NCBI RefSeq assembly: GCF_014522325.1
Contig: NZ_CP041983.1
Location: 1,054,001-1,118,000 of the forward strand
DNA from: Lactobacillus sp. PV012
GTDB lineage: Bacteria > Bacillota > Bacilli > Lactobacillales > Lactobacillaceae
DNA: 64,000 bases
Direction: 5' to 3'
A model generated the notes under the pieces. The model worked only from the letters and a program-made list of their open reading frames with translations, was not told the DNA's origin and ran no database searches. Positions 32,298-40,675 of this stretch are shown here, in pieces. Within the stretch, counting starts at the first letter, position 1. The number at the start of each line of letters is the position of its first letter. The position numbers were made by a program, and so were the translations under genes.

Positions 32298-32900
32298 TTA
32301 AATTCTTTTTTCTCCAGGGTGAAAATAATGAAAACGACAAACTGGATAATAAGATTCATCTCCACCAATTTGTACCTGTTGTCCATCATAGACAGGCTGT
32401 CCTTCATTTACACGTAAATTCATTACTGCTTTATGTCCACAATAATGACAAATGGTTTTCATTTCTTCTATTTTATCAGCAAAAATCAATAAATTCTCGC
32501 TTCCTTCAAATAAGTTATTTTGAAAATCATTTTTTAATCCAAAGGTCATTACTGGAATTTTTAACTCATCCACAATTTTAGCGCATTCTAGAACATGATG
32601 TCGCTTCAAAAACTGTGCTTCATCGATTAATACACAAGCCACTTCTGCTTGATCTGCTTGCATCTGCTTTTTATTCATCTCTTTAATATAGTCAAAAAGA
32701 TTCATCTCTTCTGTTATCGGAATTGCTTTTCTTTGTAAGCCAATGCGTGATGAAACATTCCCTACTCCATTACGCGTATCAAGACCACTTGTCATCAAGG
32801 CAATCTTTCGTCCTTGTGCATCATAATTGTGAGCGACCTTTAAAATTTCAATTGTTTTACCACTGCTCATTGCTCCATATCGGAAAAATAATTGTGCCAT
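32298..32900 (-). CDS. tdk: Thymidine kinase
   Basis: Phosphorylates thymidine to dTMP in nucleotide salvage. The 200-residue type II enzyme has the P-loop GAMSSGKT (9-16), the lasso/zinc site with CHYCGHKA and VCRFHY, and the catalytic Glu in DEAQFL. ATG 32898-32900 is chosen because GGTGAGG lies just upstream; a longer frame to 32954 covers the likely promoter (TATACT near 32933-32938). First gene of tdk-prfA-prmC-sua5, an order common in lactobacilli. Confidence 0.96.
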   Translation of the reverse strand: MAQLFFRYGAMSSGKTIEILKVAHNYDAQGRKIALMTSGLDTRNGVGNVSSRIGLQRKAIPITEEMNLFDYIKEMNKKQMQADQAEVACVLIDEAQFLKRHHVLECAKIVDELKIPVMTFGLKNDFQNNLFEGSENLLIFADKIEEMKTICHYCGHKAVMNLRVNEGQPVYDGQQVQIGGDESYYPVCRFHYFHPGEKRI

Positions 32901-33020
32901 AGTTACCTCACCTTTATCTTCTTGCATTAATAAGTATAGTAAAAAATCCCTCAATAAAAAAGTCGTTTTATTTTCTTGGATGTGTTATAGTTAAGGCTAG
33001 TTTTAAAGTGAGGGATTACA

Positions 33021-34376
33021 ATGAATATTAAATCAAATGTTGCCACAATGGCAGGAAAATCATCTTATTGGTTTTTACATAATGTATTAAAAGGTGGGAC
33101 AAGTTTTCCCGGTAAGTTTGCAATGAAAATTGATCCAAATGTCCTCAACCATCTGGCAAAAGGATATGAAACAATTATCGTTACTGGAACAAACGGAAAA
33201 ACAATGACTACCTCTTTAATTGTTAAAGCTCTCAAGAAAAAGTATGGAGATGTTTTAACTAATCCGTCCGGAAGTAACATGCAACAAGGAATTGTTACGG
33301 CATTTTTAGCCCATAAAAACAAAAAAGTTAAAAAGAAAATTGCTGTTTTAGAAGTTGACGAAGCTAACGTCAAAATGGTTACTAAATTACTTCATCCTAA
33401 AACTTTTGTCCTAACAAATATTTTTAGAGATCAAATGGATCGTTATGGAGAAATTTATACTACCTATGAAAAAATTGTAGATGGTATAAAATTAGCACCT
33501 GATGCAACTATTATTGTGAATGGAGATGCAAGTATTTTCTCATCTGTTGACTTACCAAATAAAAAGGTATTTTATGGGTTCAAATTACCTAATGATCAAC
33601 CTGAAAATGACTTTAAAGCTCCTGTTAATACTGATGGTGTTCTATGTCCAAAATGTGATCATGTTTTACACTATCATGAACGAGTTTATGCAAATCTTGG
33701 TGATTTTTTCTGTCCAAACTGCGGTTATAAGCGTCCTGAATTAGACTACAGTGTTAATAAAATTATTAATCAAACTCCAAATAGTCTTACCTTCCAAATG
33801 GGAGATAAAGATTATAATATTGGAATTGGAGGTACCTATAATATCTACAACGCTTTAGCTGCTTATACTGTTGCTCGTGAGTATGGTTTAAGCGAAGAAG
33901 AAGTTGCCCAAAGCTTTGCTGAAAACAAACGTGTCTTTGGCCGTCAAGAATTAATCAACTACAAAGGTAAAGAAATTGATCTTATCTTAGTTAAAAACCC
34001 TGTGGGACTTGATGAAGTTTTGCATATGTTAAACACCGAAAAAGATGACTATTCCTTAGTAACTCTTTTAAATGCAAATCATGCTGACGGAATTGATACT
34101 TCTTGGATTTGGGATGCAGAATTTGAAGGATTAAATAAAGAAAAGATAAAAAAAGTACTAGTTGGAGGACAACGGTGGAAAGACATGAACTTTCGTTTAG
34201 AAGTCTCCGGTTTCAATCCCGACCTTCTTAAGATTGTTAAAGATGACCACGAAGCATTAATTGATCAAATTGCTACTCTTCCTACTAAAAAAGTTTATAT
34301 TTTATCTACCTATACTGCTATGCTTGCCCTTAGAAAAGCAATGGCTGAAAAGAAAATCATCAAAGCTGGAATGTAA
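33021..34376 (+). CDS. murT: MurT-type lipid II isoglutaminyl synthase subunit (Mur ligase)
   Basis: With the amidotransferase GatD, MurT amidates the alpha-carboxyl of D-Glu in lipid II. The 451-residue protein has the Mur P-loop VTGTNGKTMTTS (about 54-65), a zinc ribbon inserted in the central domain (Cys209, Cys212, Cys231, Cys234), and the MurT C-terminal domain with NANHADGIDTSWIWDAEFE. ATG start behind a GTGAGGGA site. In most Firmicutes gatD follows directly; here a terminator and an opposed gene follow instead. Confidence 0.93.
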   Translation: MNIKSNVATMAGKSSYWFLHNVLKGGTSFPGKFAMKIDPNVLNHLAKGYETIIVTGTNGKTMTTSLIVKALKKKYGDVLTNPSGSNMQQGIVTAFLAHKNKKVKKKIAVLEVDEANVKMVTKLLHPKTFVLTNIFRDQMDRYGEIYTTYEKIVDGIKLAPDATIIVNGDASIFSSVDLPNKKVFYGFKLPNDQPENDFKAPVNTDGVLCPKCDHVLHYHERVYANLGDFFCPNCGYKRPELDYSVNKIINQTPNSLTFQMGDKDYNIGIGGTYNIYNALAAYTVAREYGLSEEEVAQSFAENKRVFGRQELINYKGKEIDLILVKNPVGLDEVLHMLNTEKDDYSLVTLLNANHADGIDTSWIWDAEFEGLNKEKIKKVLVGGQRWKDMNFRLEVSGFNPDLLKIVKDDHEALIDQIATLPTKKVYILSTYTAMLALRKAMAEKKIIKAGM

Positions 34377-34399
34377 AAGACGTGTAAACGTCTTTTTAT
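34375..34399. terminator. Convergent terminator after murT
   Basis: A 9-bp stem (34375-34383 with 34388-34396) whose arms overlap the murT stop codon and the end of the serine hydrolase gene, with T-rich sequence on the plus strand. Confidence 0.75.
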
Positions 34400-35409
34400 T
34401 TGCTATTTTCTGCTAAAAAACTCTGGACGATTTTCTCCCTCATTGATAAAAACACCTCATTTTTACCTGTTGGATGGATTCGATTAGTCAAAACTATCAT
34501 ACCCGATTTTTTTTGACGATCTAAGAGCATAAAAGTGCCAGTAAACCCTGTGTGATAAATCAGAGGATGATTATCTTTTGGATCAAATCTTAAATCCCAT
34601 CCCCATGAACGAGGATGGACACCTGCAACAGATTTAGAATCAAATAGTTGAGCTACGGTATCTTGCTTTAAAATAAATTCATCTTTTTTTATACCAAGAT
34701 AATATTTGGCTAATTCTAACAAATCATCTAATGTTGAAAACAGGCCTGCTGAACCACAATCCTTTCCTAGGATTCGAGCTTTGGGATCGTGAACTATTCC
34801 TTGTAAAACCTCCCCCTTTTCATTAAAAGCTGTTGGAATTGATTGCGGTGATGGTGGAGTAAAGGTTGTATTTTCTAACCCAAGTGGCTTAATTACTTCA
34901 TTGGTAATGATAGTTTGAACATCTTCATGGTATATTCTCTCTAAAACTAATCCTAATAGAATAAAATTAGTATCCGCATACCTCATCTTTGTTTCAAACT
35001 CATCTGTCACCGGTAAGTTTACAATTGCTTTTAACAATTCAGGAGCGCTTAATTGATCTCTATTTTCAATCCAGCCCTTAATTCCACTAGTATGAGTTAA
35101 TAGATGACTTAAACGAACACGTTCATCTTTAAATTCTGGAAGAAAATTTTTTAAAGGTTCAGAGAAATTAATCCTTCCTTCTTCGTATAATTTCAGAAAA
35201 ACATTTGTCGTTCCAATAACTTTAGTCAAGCTGGCTAAATCATATAATCCAAAAGGACTTAATTGAGTTAGTTGAGGATAAATACTAGCAAATCCAAGTG
35301 TTGCTGTATTTACTTGTTCTCCTTTAATGAAGGCATAGTTGACTCCTGGAACAATTTTATGGGGTATCATTTGCTCAATTAAATTGCGAGTTTTATAATA
35401 ATCAATCAT
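34396..35409 (-). CDS. Serine hydrolase, class C beta-lactamase/penicillin-binding family
   Basis: A 337-residue protein with the SxxK nucleophile motif SLTK (Ser60, Lys63), the second motif around Tyr144 (YADTNF) and HTG near 284 in place of KTG. These are the marks of the class C-like serine hydrolases (EstB, D-aminopeptidase, PBP4*-like). No signal peptide is visible, so it appears cytoplasmic, which argues against a role as a true penicillin-binding protein. Substrate unknown. ATG start; single gene between murT and the tRNA pair. Confidence 0.85.
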   Translation of the reverse strand: MIDYYKTRNLIEQMIPHKIVPGVNYAFIKGEQVNTATLGFASIYPQLTQLSPFGLYDLASLTKVIGTTNVFLKLYEEGRINFSEPLKNFLPEFKDERVRLSHLLTHTSGIKGWIENRDQLSAPELLKAIVNLPVTDEFETKMRYADTNFILLGLVLERIYHEDVQTIITNEVIKPLGLENTTFTPPSPQSIPTAFNEKGEVLQGIVHDPKARILGKDCGSAGLFSTLDDLLELAKYYLGIKKDEFILKQDTVAQLFDSKSVAGVHPRSWGWDLRFDPKDNHPLIYHTGFTGTFMLLDRQKKSGMIVLTNRIHPTGKNEVFLSMREKIVQSFLAENSK

Positions 35410-35460
35410 CTTATACCTTATATTCTTTCTTAATTGTCTTACTTTCTAAATTATCTTCCC

Positions 35461-35489
35461 TTGACATAATCTTAATATTAGATTATATT
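35461..35489 (+). promoter_or_regulatory. Promoter of the tRNA-Glu/tRNA-Gln pair
   Basis: Consensus TTGACA (35461-35466) and TATATT (35484-35489), spacer 17, ending 15 bases before the first tRNA. Confidence 0.85.
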
Positions 35490-35504
35490 TACTTATGTTG
35501 ATTT

Positions 35505-35576
35505 TGCCCGTTGGTCAAATGGTTAAGACGCCACCCTCTCAAGGTGGAGTTGCGAGTTCGATTCTCGTACGGGTGA
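35505..35576 (+). tRNA. tRNA-Glu (anticodon CTC)
   Basis: Cloverleaf: acceptor 35505-35511 with 35569-35575, D arm GTC/GAC, anticodon stem CCACC/GGTGG with loop CTCTCAA (anticodon CTC, reads GAG), T arm GCGAG/CTCGT with loop TTCGATT. No encoded CCA. The body resembles Firmicutes tRNA-Glu(TTC). The first acceptor pair is U1-G72 next to G2-U71, two wobbles at the end of the stem, where tRNA-Glu normally has G1-C72. Anticodon by direct reading; identity by family resemblance. Confidence 0.88.
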
Positions 35577-35582
35577 TTTCAT

Positions 35583-35655
35583 TGAGATATAGCCAAATTG
35601 GTAAGGCACAGGTTTCTGGTTCCTGGATGTTCCGGTTCGAGCCCGGATATCTCAA
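35583..35655 (+). tRNA. tRNA-Gln (anticodon CTG)
   Basis: Cloverleaf: acceptor TGAGATA/TATCTCA (35583-35589 with 35648-35654), D arm GCC/GGC, anticodon loop TTCTGGT (anticodon CTG, reads CAG), T arm TCCGG/CCGGA. U1-A72 is present, the identity pair used by GatCAB on tRNA-Gln. The 31-39 pair is T-T. No encoded CCA. It is 6 bases after the tRNA-Glu and clearly co-transcribed with it. Confidence 0.9.
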
Positions 35656-35671
35656 TTAATTAATTTTATTG

Positions 35672-35706
35672 AAAATCGCTAGCCTACAAGCTAACGATTT
35701 TTTGTT
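35672..35706 (+). terminator. Terminator of the tRNA pair
   Basis: An 11-bp stem with one mismatch (about 35673-35683 with 35690-35700) followed by TTTTGTTTT. Confidence 0.8.
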
Positions 35707-35757
35707 TTCACAATTTTCTTAACCTAATAAGATTTCGAAAATCTAATAATATTAAAA

Positions 35758-36210
35758 CTACTCTTGGCTACCTTCCGCTTTTTCTTTAATTTGTTCGATA
35801 GTTGCTATATCCATTGCTTGAAGCCTAGTTTTCATTTCGAGCCATTTTTTATTAAGAGATTTATTTTTCTTAGCTCGTAATTCTTCAATATAGGTTATAA
35901 TTCCTAAAAGATTATTATAATTCTGAATAAGTTGGCTAGTTTGATTTTTAACTAGGGTATAATCTACCTTTATCTCACTACTTTCTTTACTAACATTAAT
36001 AATAGCAGCAACTTGAGGTTCACAAAAGTCTTTTATTGTACGTACCATTGCTTGCAATTTCTCTACTTCCTTCATCTTCAAATGGAGCATTTCTTTTTGT
36101 TCCTGAATATCCAACAAATCAATCATTGCCTTATTCTTAAAAAATAAGTCATCAGCAAATTTATTAATTTTTTCTTCCATTTGTATAAAAATTTTTTCAA
36201 TATCAACCAT
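35758..36210 (-). CDS. Coiled-coil protein of unknown function
   Basis: I do not recognise this 150-residue protein. It is almost entirely helical with heptad-like Leu/Ile/Met spacing and many Lys/Glu/Gln, no signal peptide and no membrane helix. One cysteine is present (CEPQVAA, about residue 63). ATG start with an AAAGGAAAGG site, so it looks like a real gene. It stands alone between the tRNA terminator and the pgi terminator, with no operon partner to suggest a job. Confidence 0.7.
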   Translation of the reverse strand: MVDIEKIFIQMEEKINKFADDLFFKNKAMIDLLDIQEQKEMLHLKMKEVEKLQAMVRTIKDFCEPQVAAIINVSKESSEIKVDYTLVKNQTSQLIQNYNNLLGIITYIEELRAKKNKSLNKKWLEMKTRLQAMDIATIEQIKEKAEGSQE

Positions 36211-36273
36211 TTAACTTTTTCCTTTCCTTTATTGACTTTATGTTATAACTTTATCCTAAATACTCACATAAAT

Positions 36274-36299
36274 AAAAAAAGAGCTCGCGCTCTTTTTTT
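36274..36299 (-). terminator. Terminator of pgi
   Basis: An 11-bp stem (36274-36284 with 36289-36299) made of a GAGC/GCTC core and A/T runs, 8 bases after the pgi stop. It could work on both strands. Confidence 0.8.
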
Positions 36300-36306
36300 A
36301 TTAGAC

Positions 36307-37647
36307 TTAAAGACGTTTAGTTAAATCATCATGTAAATCTTCGTAGCCTGGTTTATTTAAAAGACCAAACATATTTCTCTTGTAACTCTCAACACCTGGC
36401 TGGTTAAATGGATTAATACCGTTTAAGTAACCTGAAATACCAACAGCTAATTCGAACCAATAAATCAAGTAACCTAATGTATGTGCACTTTGATCCTTGA
36501 TATCAATAGTCATAACTGGAACTCCACCATCAGTATGAGCTAAAACTACACCTTCATAAGCACGATCGTTTACGTAATTCATAGTTTTACCTGATAAGAA
36601 GTTTAGTTGATCCAAGTTTTCTTTATCATCTGGAATAGTCACGTCGTGACGAGGATGTTCTACTTTAAGAACAGTTTCCATTAAATTACGGCGTCCTTCT
36701 TGAATATATTGACCAAGTGAGTGTAAATCAGTAGTAAAGTTAGCACTTGATGGATAAATACCCTTTTGATCTTTACCTTCTGATTCACCCATCAATTGCT
36801 TCCACCATTCACCAAACATTCTTAAAGTTGGTTCATAGTTTTCAAGAATTTCAGTAGTATAACCTTTACGATAAAGAATATTTCTAATTGCAGCATATTT
36901 ATAAGGATTATCTCCTTCATCATCTGGGTTAGTATAAGCTGCACGTGCATCTGCTGCACCCTTCATCATTTCATCAATGTCGCCACCAGCTACTGCGATT
37001 GGAAGTAAACCAACTGCTGAAAGAACTGAGAAACGTCCACCAATATCGTCTGGTACAACGAATTCTTCATAGCCTTCTGCATCTGCTTCAGTCTTTAAAG
37101 CACCCTTAGCACGATCAGTAGTTGCGTAAATTCGCTTAACAGCTTCTTCTTTACCATATTTTTGAATTAATTTTTCTTTTAAAACACGGAAGGCAATAGA
37201 AGGTTCAGTAGTAGTACCTGACTTAGAAATAATATTAATACTGAAATCCTTATCTCCCAACCATTCGATTAAATCATAGAGATATGAACCTGAGATAGAA
37301 TTACCACAAAATACAACAGTTGGGTAATCATCTTTATCACGGCCATAAAAAGCACTATTTAAAAATTCAATAGAAGCTTGAGCACCTAAGTAAGAACCAC
37401 CAATTCCAATTCCAATTAAAACTTCAGAATCCTTTTGAATCTTTTTGGCAGCCTTTTTAATACGATCAAATTCTTCTTTATCATAATTAATTGGTAAATC
37501 AATCCAACCGCGAAAATCTGCCCCTGCACCAGAACCCTCACGTAATACTTTATCTGCTGCAGTAACCATTGGTTGCATTTCCTTTAATTCATTTTCATGA
37601 ACAAAAGGTTTCAATTTACTAGTATCTAAATGTACAATTTCTGTCAT
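36307..37647 (-). CDS. pgi: Glucose-6-phosphate isomerase
   Basis: Interconverts glucose 6-phosphate and fructose 6-phosphate; the product also feeds GlmS. The 446-residue Gram-positive-type enzyme has SIS-domain sugar-phosphate motifs: [13 protein letters not shown] (about 79-91), SKSGTTTEP (about 141-149), the signature [16 protein letters not shown] (about 201-216), and the C-terminal QPGVESYK motif with the catalytic Lys. ATG start. Monocistronic. Confidence 0.98.
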   Translation of the reverse strand: MTEIVHLDTSKLKPFVHENELKEMQPMVTAADKVLREGSGAGADFRGWIDLPINYDKEEFDRIKKAAKKIQKDSEVLIGIGIGGSYLGAQASIEFLNSAFYGRDKDDYPTVVFCGNSISGSYLYDLIEWLGDKDFSINIISKSGTTTEPSIAFRVLKEKLIQKYGKEEAVKRIYATTDRAKGALKTEADAEGYEEFVVPDDIGGRFSVLSAVGLLPIAVAGGDIDEMMKGAADARAAYTNPDDEGDNPYKYAAIRNILYRKGYTTEILENYEPTLRMFGEWWKQLMGESEGKDQKGIYPSSANFTTDLHSLGQYIQEGRRNLMETVLKVEHPRHDVTIPDDKENLDQLNFLSGKTMNYVNDRAYEGVVLAHTDGGVPVMTIDIKDQSAHTLGYLIYWFELAVGISGYLNGINPFNQPGVESYKRNMFGLLNKPGYEDLHDDLTKRL

Positions 37648-37724
37648 TTTCTTACTTCCCTTTTTCTTTATAAATTTAAACCTACTTTTATTTTAGCAGA
37701 TAGGAAAAAAATAAACAGATTAAA

Positions 37725-38339
37725 TCAATCAAAATGATGATTATTAATTACATATTTATAAATTCCATATCCAATGATTGTCCCACACACGTTAAAAAAC
37801 ACATCATCAATATCACTAACACCTGTCATTAAAACAAACTGCCAGCCTTCAATACTTACTGAAATAGCAGCTCCGACTAATAAAGTCCACCAAAAACAAT
37901 GTCTTTTTTGAATAATAATTGGAAATAAAAATCCAAATGGCATAAACCATAATACATTTCCAAAAGAATTATAGAAGAAATCAACAATACTAGCTCCATG
38001 AATTAACTTAATAGTTTCTTTCATAAATACTAAGTTAATATCACTCAGTGGCAGATGTAAATTAAAAGATAATTGCCATGGAAAATAAGTATCTCTAAAG
38101 GTTGTCAGCATAAATAATAAAATTAAATAAAAGGCAAAAATCCAAACAGCAATTTCTGATTTAATTTTTCTTCGATGTCGTACAAACATTAACCAACATA
38201 ACCTCAAAACTGCAAATATTAAAAAATAAAAAATTGTTTTATCTAAACTGTAAAATATTAGTTTAATCAAAGCAAAATGATTCACTTTATTTGCAAAAGT
38301 ACGGGTTACTACTTCATATAATGGCTGCAAAAACAACAT
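37725..38339 (-). CDS. VanZ-like membrane protein
   Basis: A 204-residue protein with about five membrane helices and the VanZ-family pattern: FGNVLWFMPFGFLFPII (about 122-138), SVSIEGWQFVLMTGVSDIDDVFFNVCGTIIGYGIY (about 158-192). VanZ proteins affect teicoplanin susceptibility in enterococci, but most homologues have unknown roles. ATG start. It lies divergent to the LTA synthase gene, sharing a 129-bp intergenic region. A second, different VanZ-like gene is at 52097-52597. Confidence 0.85.
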   Translation of the reverse strand: MLFLQPLYEVVTRTFANKVNHFALIKLIFYSLDKTIFYFLIFAVLRLCWLMFVRHRRKIKSEIAVWIFAFYLILLFMLTTFRDTYFPWQLSFNLHLPLSDINLVFMKETIKLIHGASIVDFFYNSFGNVLWFMPFGFLFPIIIQKRHCFWWTLLVGAAISVSIEGWQFVLMTGVSDIDDVFFNVCGTIIGYGIYKYVINNHHFD

Positions 38340-38418
38340 AAGTAGGTCTCCTTTTTGTTCTTAAATTTAGTATACCTCACTTTGCGCTTGAAATATCTTT
38401 AATTAATTCTAAAAAATT

Positions 38419-38446
38419 TTGCGTTTTTTCTAAATACAAGTAGAAT
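38419..38446 (+). promoter_or_regulatory. Promoter of the LTA synthase gene
   Basis: TTGCGT (38419-38424) and TAGAAT (38441-38446), spacer 16, 22 bases before the start codon. Confidence 0.65.
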
Positions 38447-38468
38447 ATCTCTATAAGGAGAAAATACT

Positions 38469-40625
38469 TTGAAAAAACTAAAGATAAATTTTTGGCAAAC
38501 ACGTTTAGGATTTTTTGTCCTATTGAATCTTTGCTTTTGGCTAAAATATATGTTTGCCGTCTATTTTGATTTCCGCTTGAATTTAACTGACCCTTACCAA
38601 CAATTTATTGTTTGGTTAACACCACTAGGTAGCTCAATCATTCTTTTGAGTATAGGATTATATATAGCAAAGCCAATCTTTTCTTATATTGCAATGTTGC
38701 TTTTAGATACTCTAAATACAATATTACTTTTTGCAAATATTATTTATTATCGCCAGTTTTCTGACTTTTTAACTAGTAAAACCATTCAAAATGCTGGTAA
38801 AGTATCACAAGGATTGGGCAAGAGTACAGTAGCTTTACTGCATCCCTCTGACATCATTCTATGGCTTGATCTCATTGTCATCGTCATTCTTTTAATTTTT
38901 AAAGTAATAAAGATTGACTCTAAGCGTTACGGACTTAAAAAATCTTTTGCTGCTACTTCTTTTGGCGTCTTTATGCTTACCTTGAATATGATGTTAGCCG
39001 AAACCTCTCGTCCACGCTTACTGCGTAATACCTTTGATCGCTCTTATGTAGTTAAATACCTGGGTATTGATACTTATTCAATCTACGATCTTTTAAAAAG
39101 CGCTCAATCTAACCAAGTCAAGAAAAACGCTAATGCAGATACACTCAATCAAGTATTAACATTTACTAAACAAAATTATACTGCCCCTTCTAGCCAGTAC
39201 TTTGGAAAAGCTAAGAACAAAAATGTAATTATTATTCACCTAGAAAGTTTTCAACAATTTCTTATTGGGCTTAAAGTTAATGGACAAGAAGTAACTCCTT
39301 TCTTAAATTCTCTTTATCATAATAAAAATACCATTAGCTTTAGTAATTTTTATCATCAAGTTGGTCTTGGAAGAACTTCTGATGCTGAAAATATGCTAGA
39401 AACCGGCACTTTCGGCATTTCTGATGGATCATTATTTTCATCTCTTGGGTCAGAAAATACTTTTCAAGCCGCTCCGCAAATTTTGCGCCAAAATGGCTAT
39501 ACCTCTGCTGTATTCCATGGTAATGTTGGAACTTTTTGGAATCGAAATGAAACTTATAAAAATTTAGGTTACAACTATTTCTTCGATGGAAGTTATTTTT
39601 CACAAGATCAGAATGATAAAAGTGGTTATGGTCTAAAAGATAAACTTTTATTCGGCGAAAGCGTCAAATATCTTGAACACTTACAACAACCTTTTTACAC
39701 AAAATTTATTACTGTCACTAATCATATTCCGTTTGACTTAGATACTCAAGATAAAGATACTTTCAAAACTTCAGCTACTAATAACCAAACCGTTAATAAT
39801 TATTTTGAAACTGCCCACTACCTTGACCAAGCTGTAAAAGAATTTTTTACCTACCTAAAAAAGAGTGGACTTTACAACAATTCTCTGATTATGATTTATG
39901 GCGATCATTATGGACTTTCTAATTCAGAATCTACTGCTCTTGCGCCGCTTTTAGGTAAACAACCTAGTCAATGGAGTGAATATGATAATATTTCTGAACA
40001 ACGTGTTCCTTTTATGCTCCATATGTCGGGGCTTAACGGTGGCATTAACAACGAAATTGGTGGAGAAATTGATGTTTTACCAACTTTACTACACCTTTTA
40101 GGAGTTAACACCCAAAACTATATTCAATTTGGTAGTGATCTTCTTTCTAAAGATCATCGCCAAGTTGTTGTTTTTAGAAATGGAACTATTGTTACTCCAA
40201 AATATGTCATCGTTAATGGTAAAGGAATTAAAGGTACTATTTATGATAATCAAACTGGAAAAAAGATGACGCATTTTACCAAAGGGCAAAAACAAGAAAT
40301 TAATTCTTTAACTAAATTTGGCTATCAAAGTTTACACAATTCTGATCTCCTTAATAGCCGCAACCTTTTGCGTTTTTACACACCTACAGGTTTTATTCCA
40401 GTTGATCCATCAGAATTTGACTATGCTGAAAATTATCAACGTATGCTGGCCTTAGAGCAAACCTTAGGGGCTTCCTCCACTTCTCTTTATTCTCAGCATC
40501 ACAATAGTTCAACTACTAATCTTTATACTACTAATGCTCCAGAAAAATCTAAGGAAAAACTGACTACAGTACCAAATTCAGTTTTAAATCAAATTACTGA
40601 AAACAGTCAAAAATCAACCAAATAG
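38469..40625 (+). CDS. ltaS: LtaS-type lipoteichoic acid synthase
   Basis: Polymerises glycerol phosphate from phosphatidylglycerol onto a lipid anchor outside the membrane. The 718-residue protein has five N-terminal membrane helices (about 10-180) and an extracellular sulfatase-like domain (about 245-560): IIHLESFQQF (metal Glu), GRTSDAENML with the catalytic Thr303, HGNVGTFWNRNETYKNLGY, and YGDHYG (metal Asp/His). The tail (about 640-718) is Ser/Thr/Asn-rich and probably disordered. The start is TTG 38469 behind AAGGAG. Cleavage after the membrane part, known for S. aureus LtaS, is possible. Confidence 0.93.
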   Translation: MKKLKINFWQTRLGFFVLLNLCFWLKYMFAVYFDFRLNLTDPYQQFIVWLTPLGSSIILLSIGLYIAKPIFSYIAMLLLDTLNTILLFANIIYYRQFSDFLTSKTIQNAGKVSQGLGKSTVALLHPSDIILWLDLIVIVILLIFKVIKIDSKRYGLKKSFAATSFGVFMLTLNMMLAETSRPRLLRNTFDRSYVVKYLGIDTYSIYDLLKSAQSNQVKKNANADTLNQVLTFTKQNYTAPSSQYFGKAKNKNVIIIHLESFQQFLIGLKVNGQEVTPFLNSLYHNKNTISFSNFYHQVGLGRTSDAENMLETGTFGISDGSLFSSLGSENTFQAAPQILRQNGYTSAVFHGNVGTFWNRNETYKNLGYNYFFDGSYFSQDQNDKSGYGLKDKLLFGESVKYLEHLQQPFYTKFITVTNHIPFDLDTQDKDTFKTSATNNQTVNNYFETAHYLDQAVKEFFTYLKKSGLYNNSLIMIYGDHYGLSNSESTALAPLLGKQPSQWSEYDNISEQRVPFMLHMSGLNGGINNEIGGEIDVLPTLLHLLGVNTQNYIQFGSDLLSKDHRQVVVFRNGTIVTPKYVIVNGKGIKGTIYDNQTGKKMTHFTKGQKQEINSLTKFGYQSLHNSDLLNSRNLLRFYTPTGFIPVDPSEFDYAENYQRMLALEQTLGASSTSLYSQHHNSSTTNLYTTNAPEKSKEKLTTVPNSVLNQITENSQKSTK

Positions 40626-40632
40626 TCATAAT

Positions 40633-40675
40633 AAAAAGTTACTTGATCTAAATTAATATCAAGTAACTTTTTTAT
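40633..40675. terminator. Convergent terminator between ltaS and the sensor kinase gene
   Basis: A 15-bp perfect stem (40633-40647 with 40658-40672) with T-runs on both strands. Confidence 0.88.
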
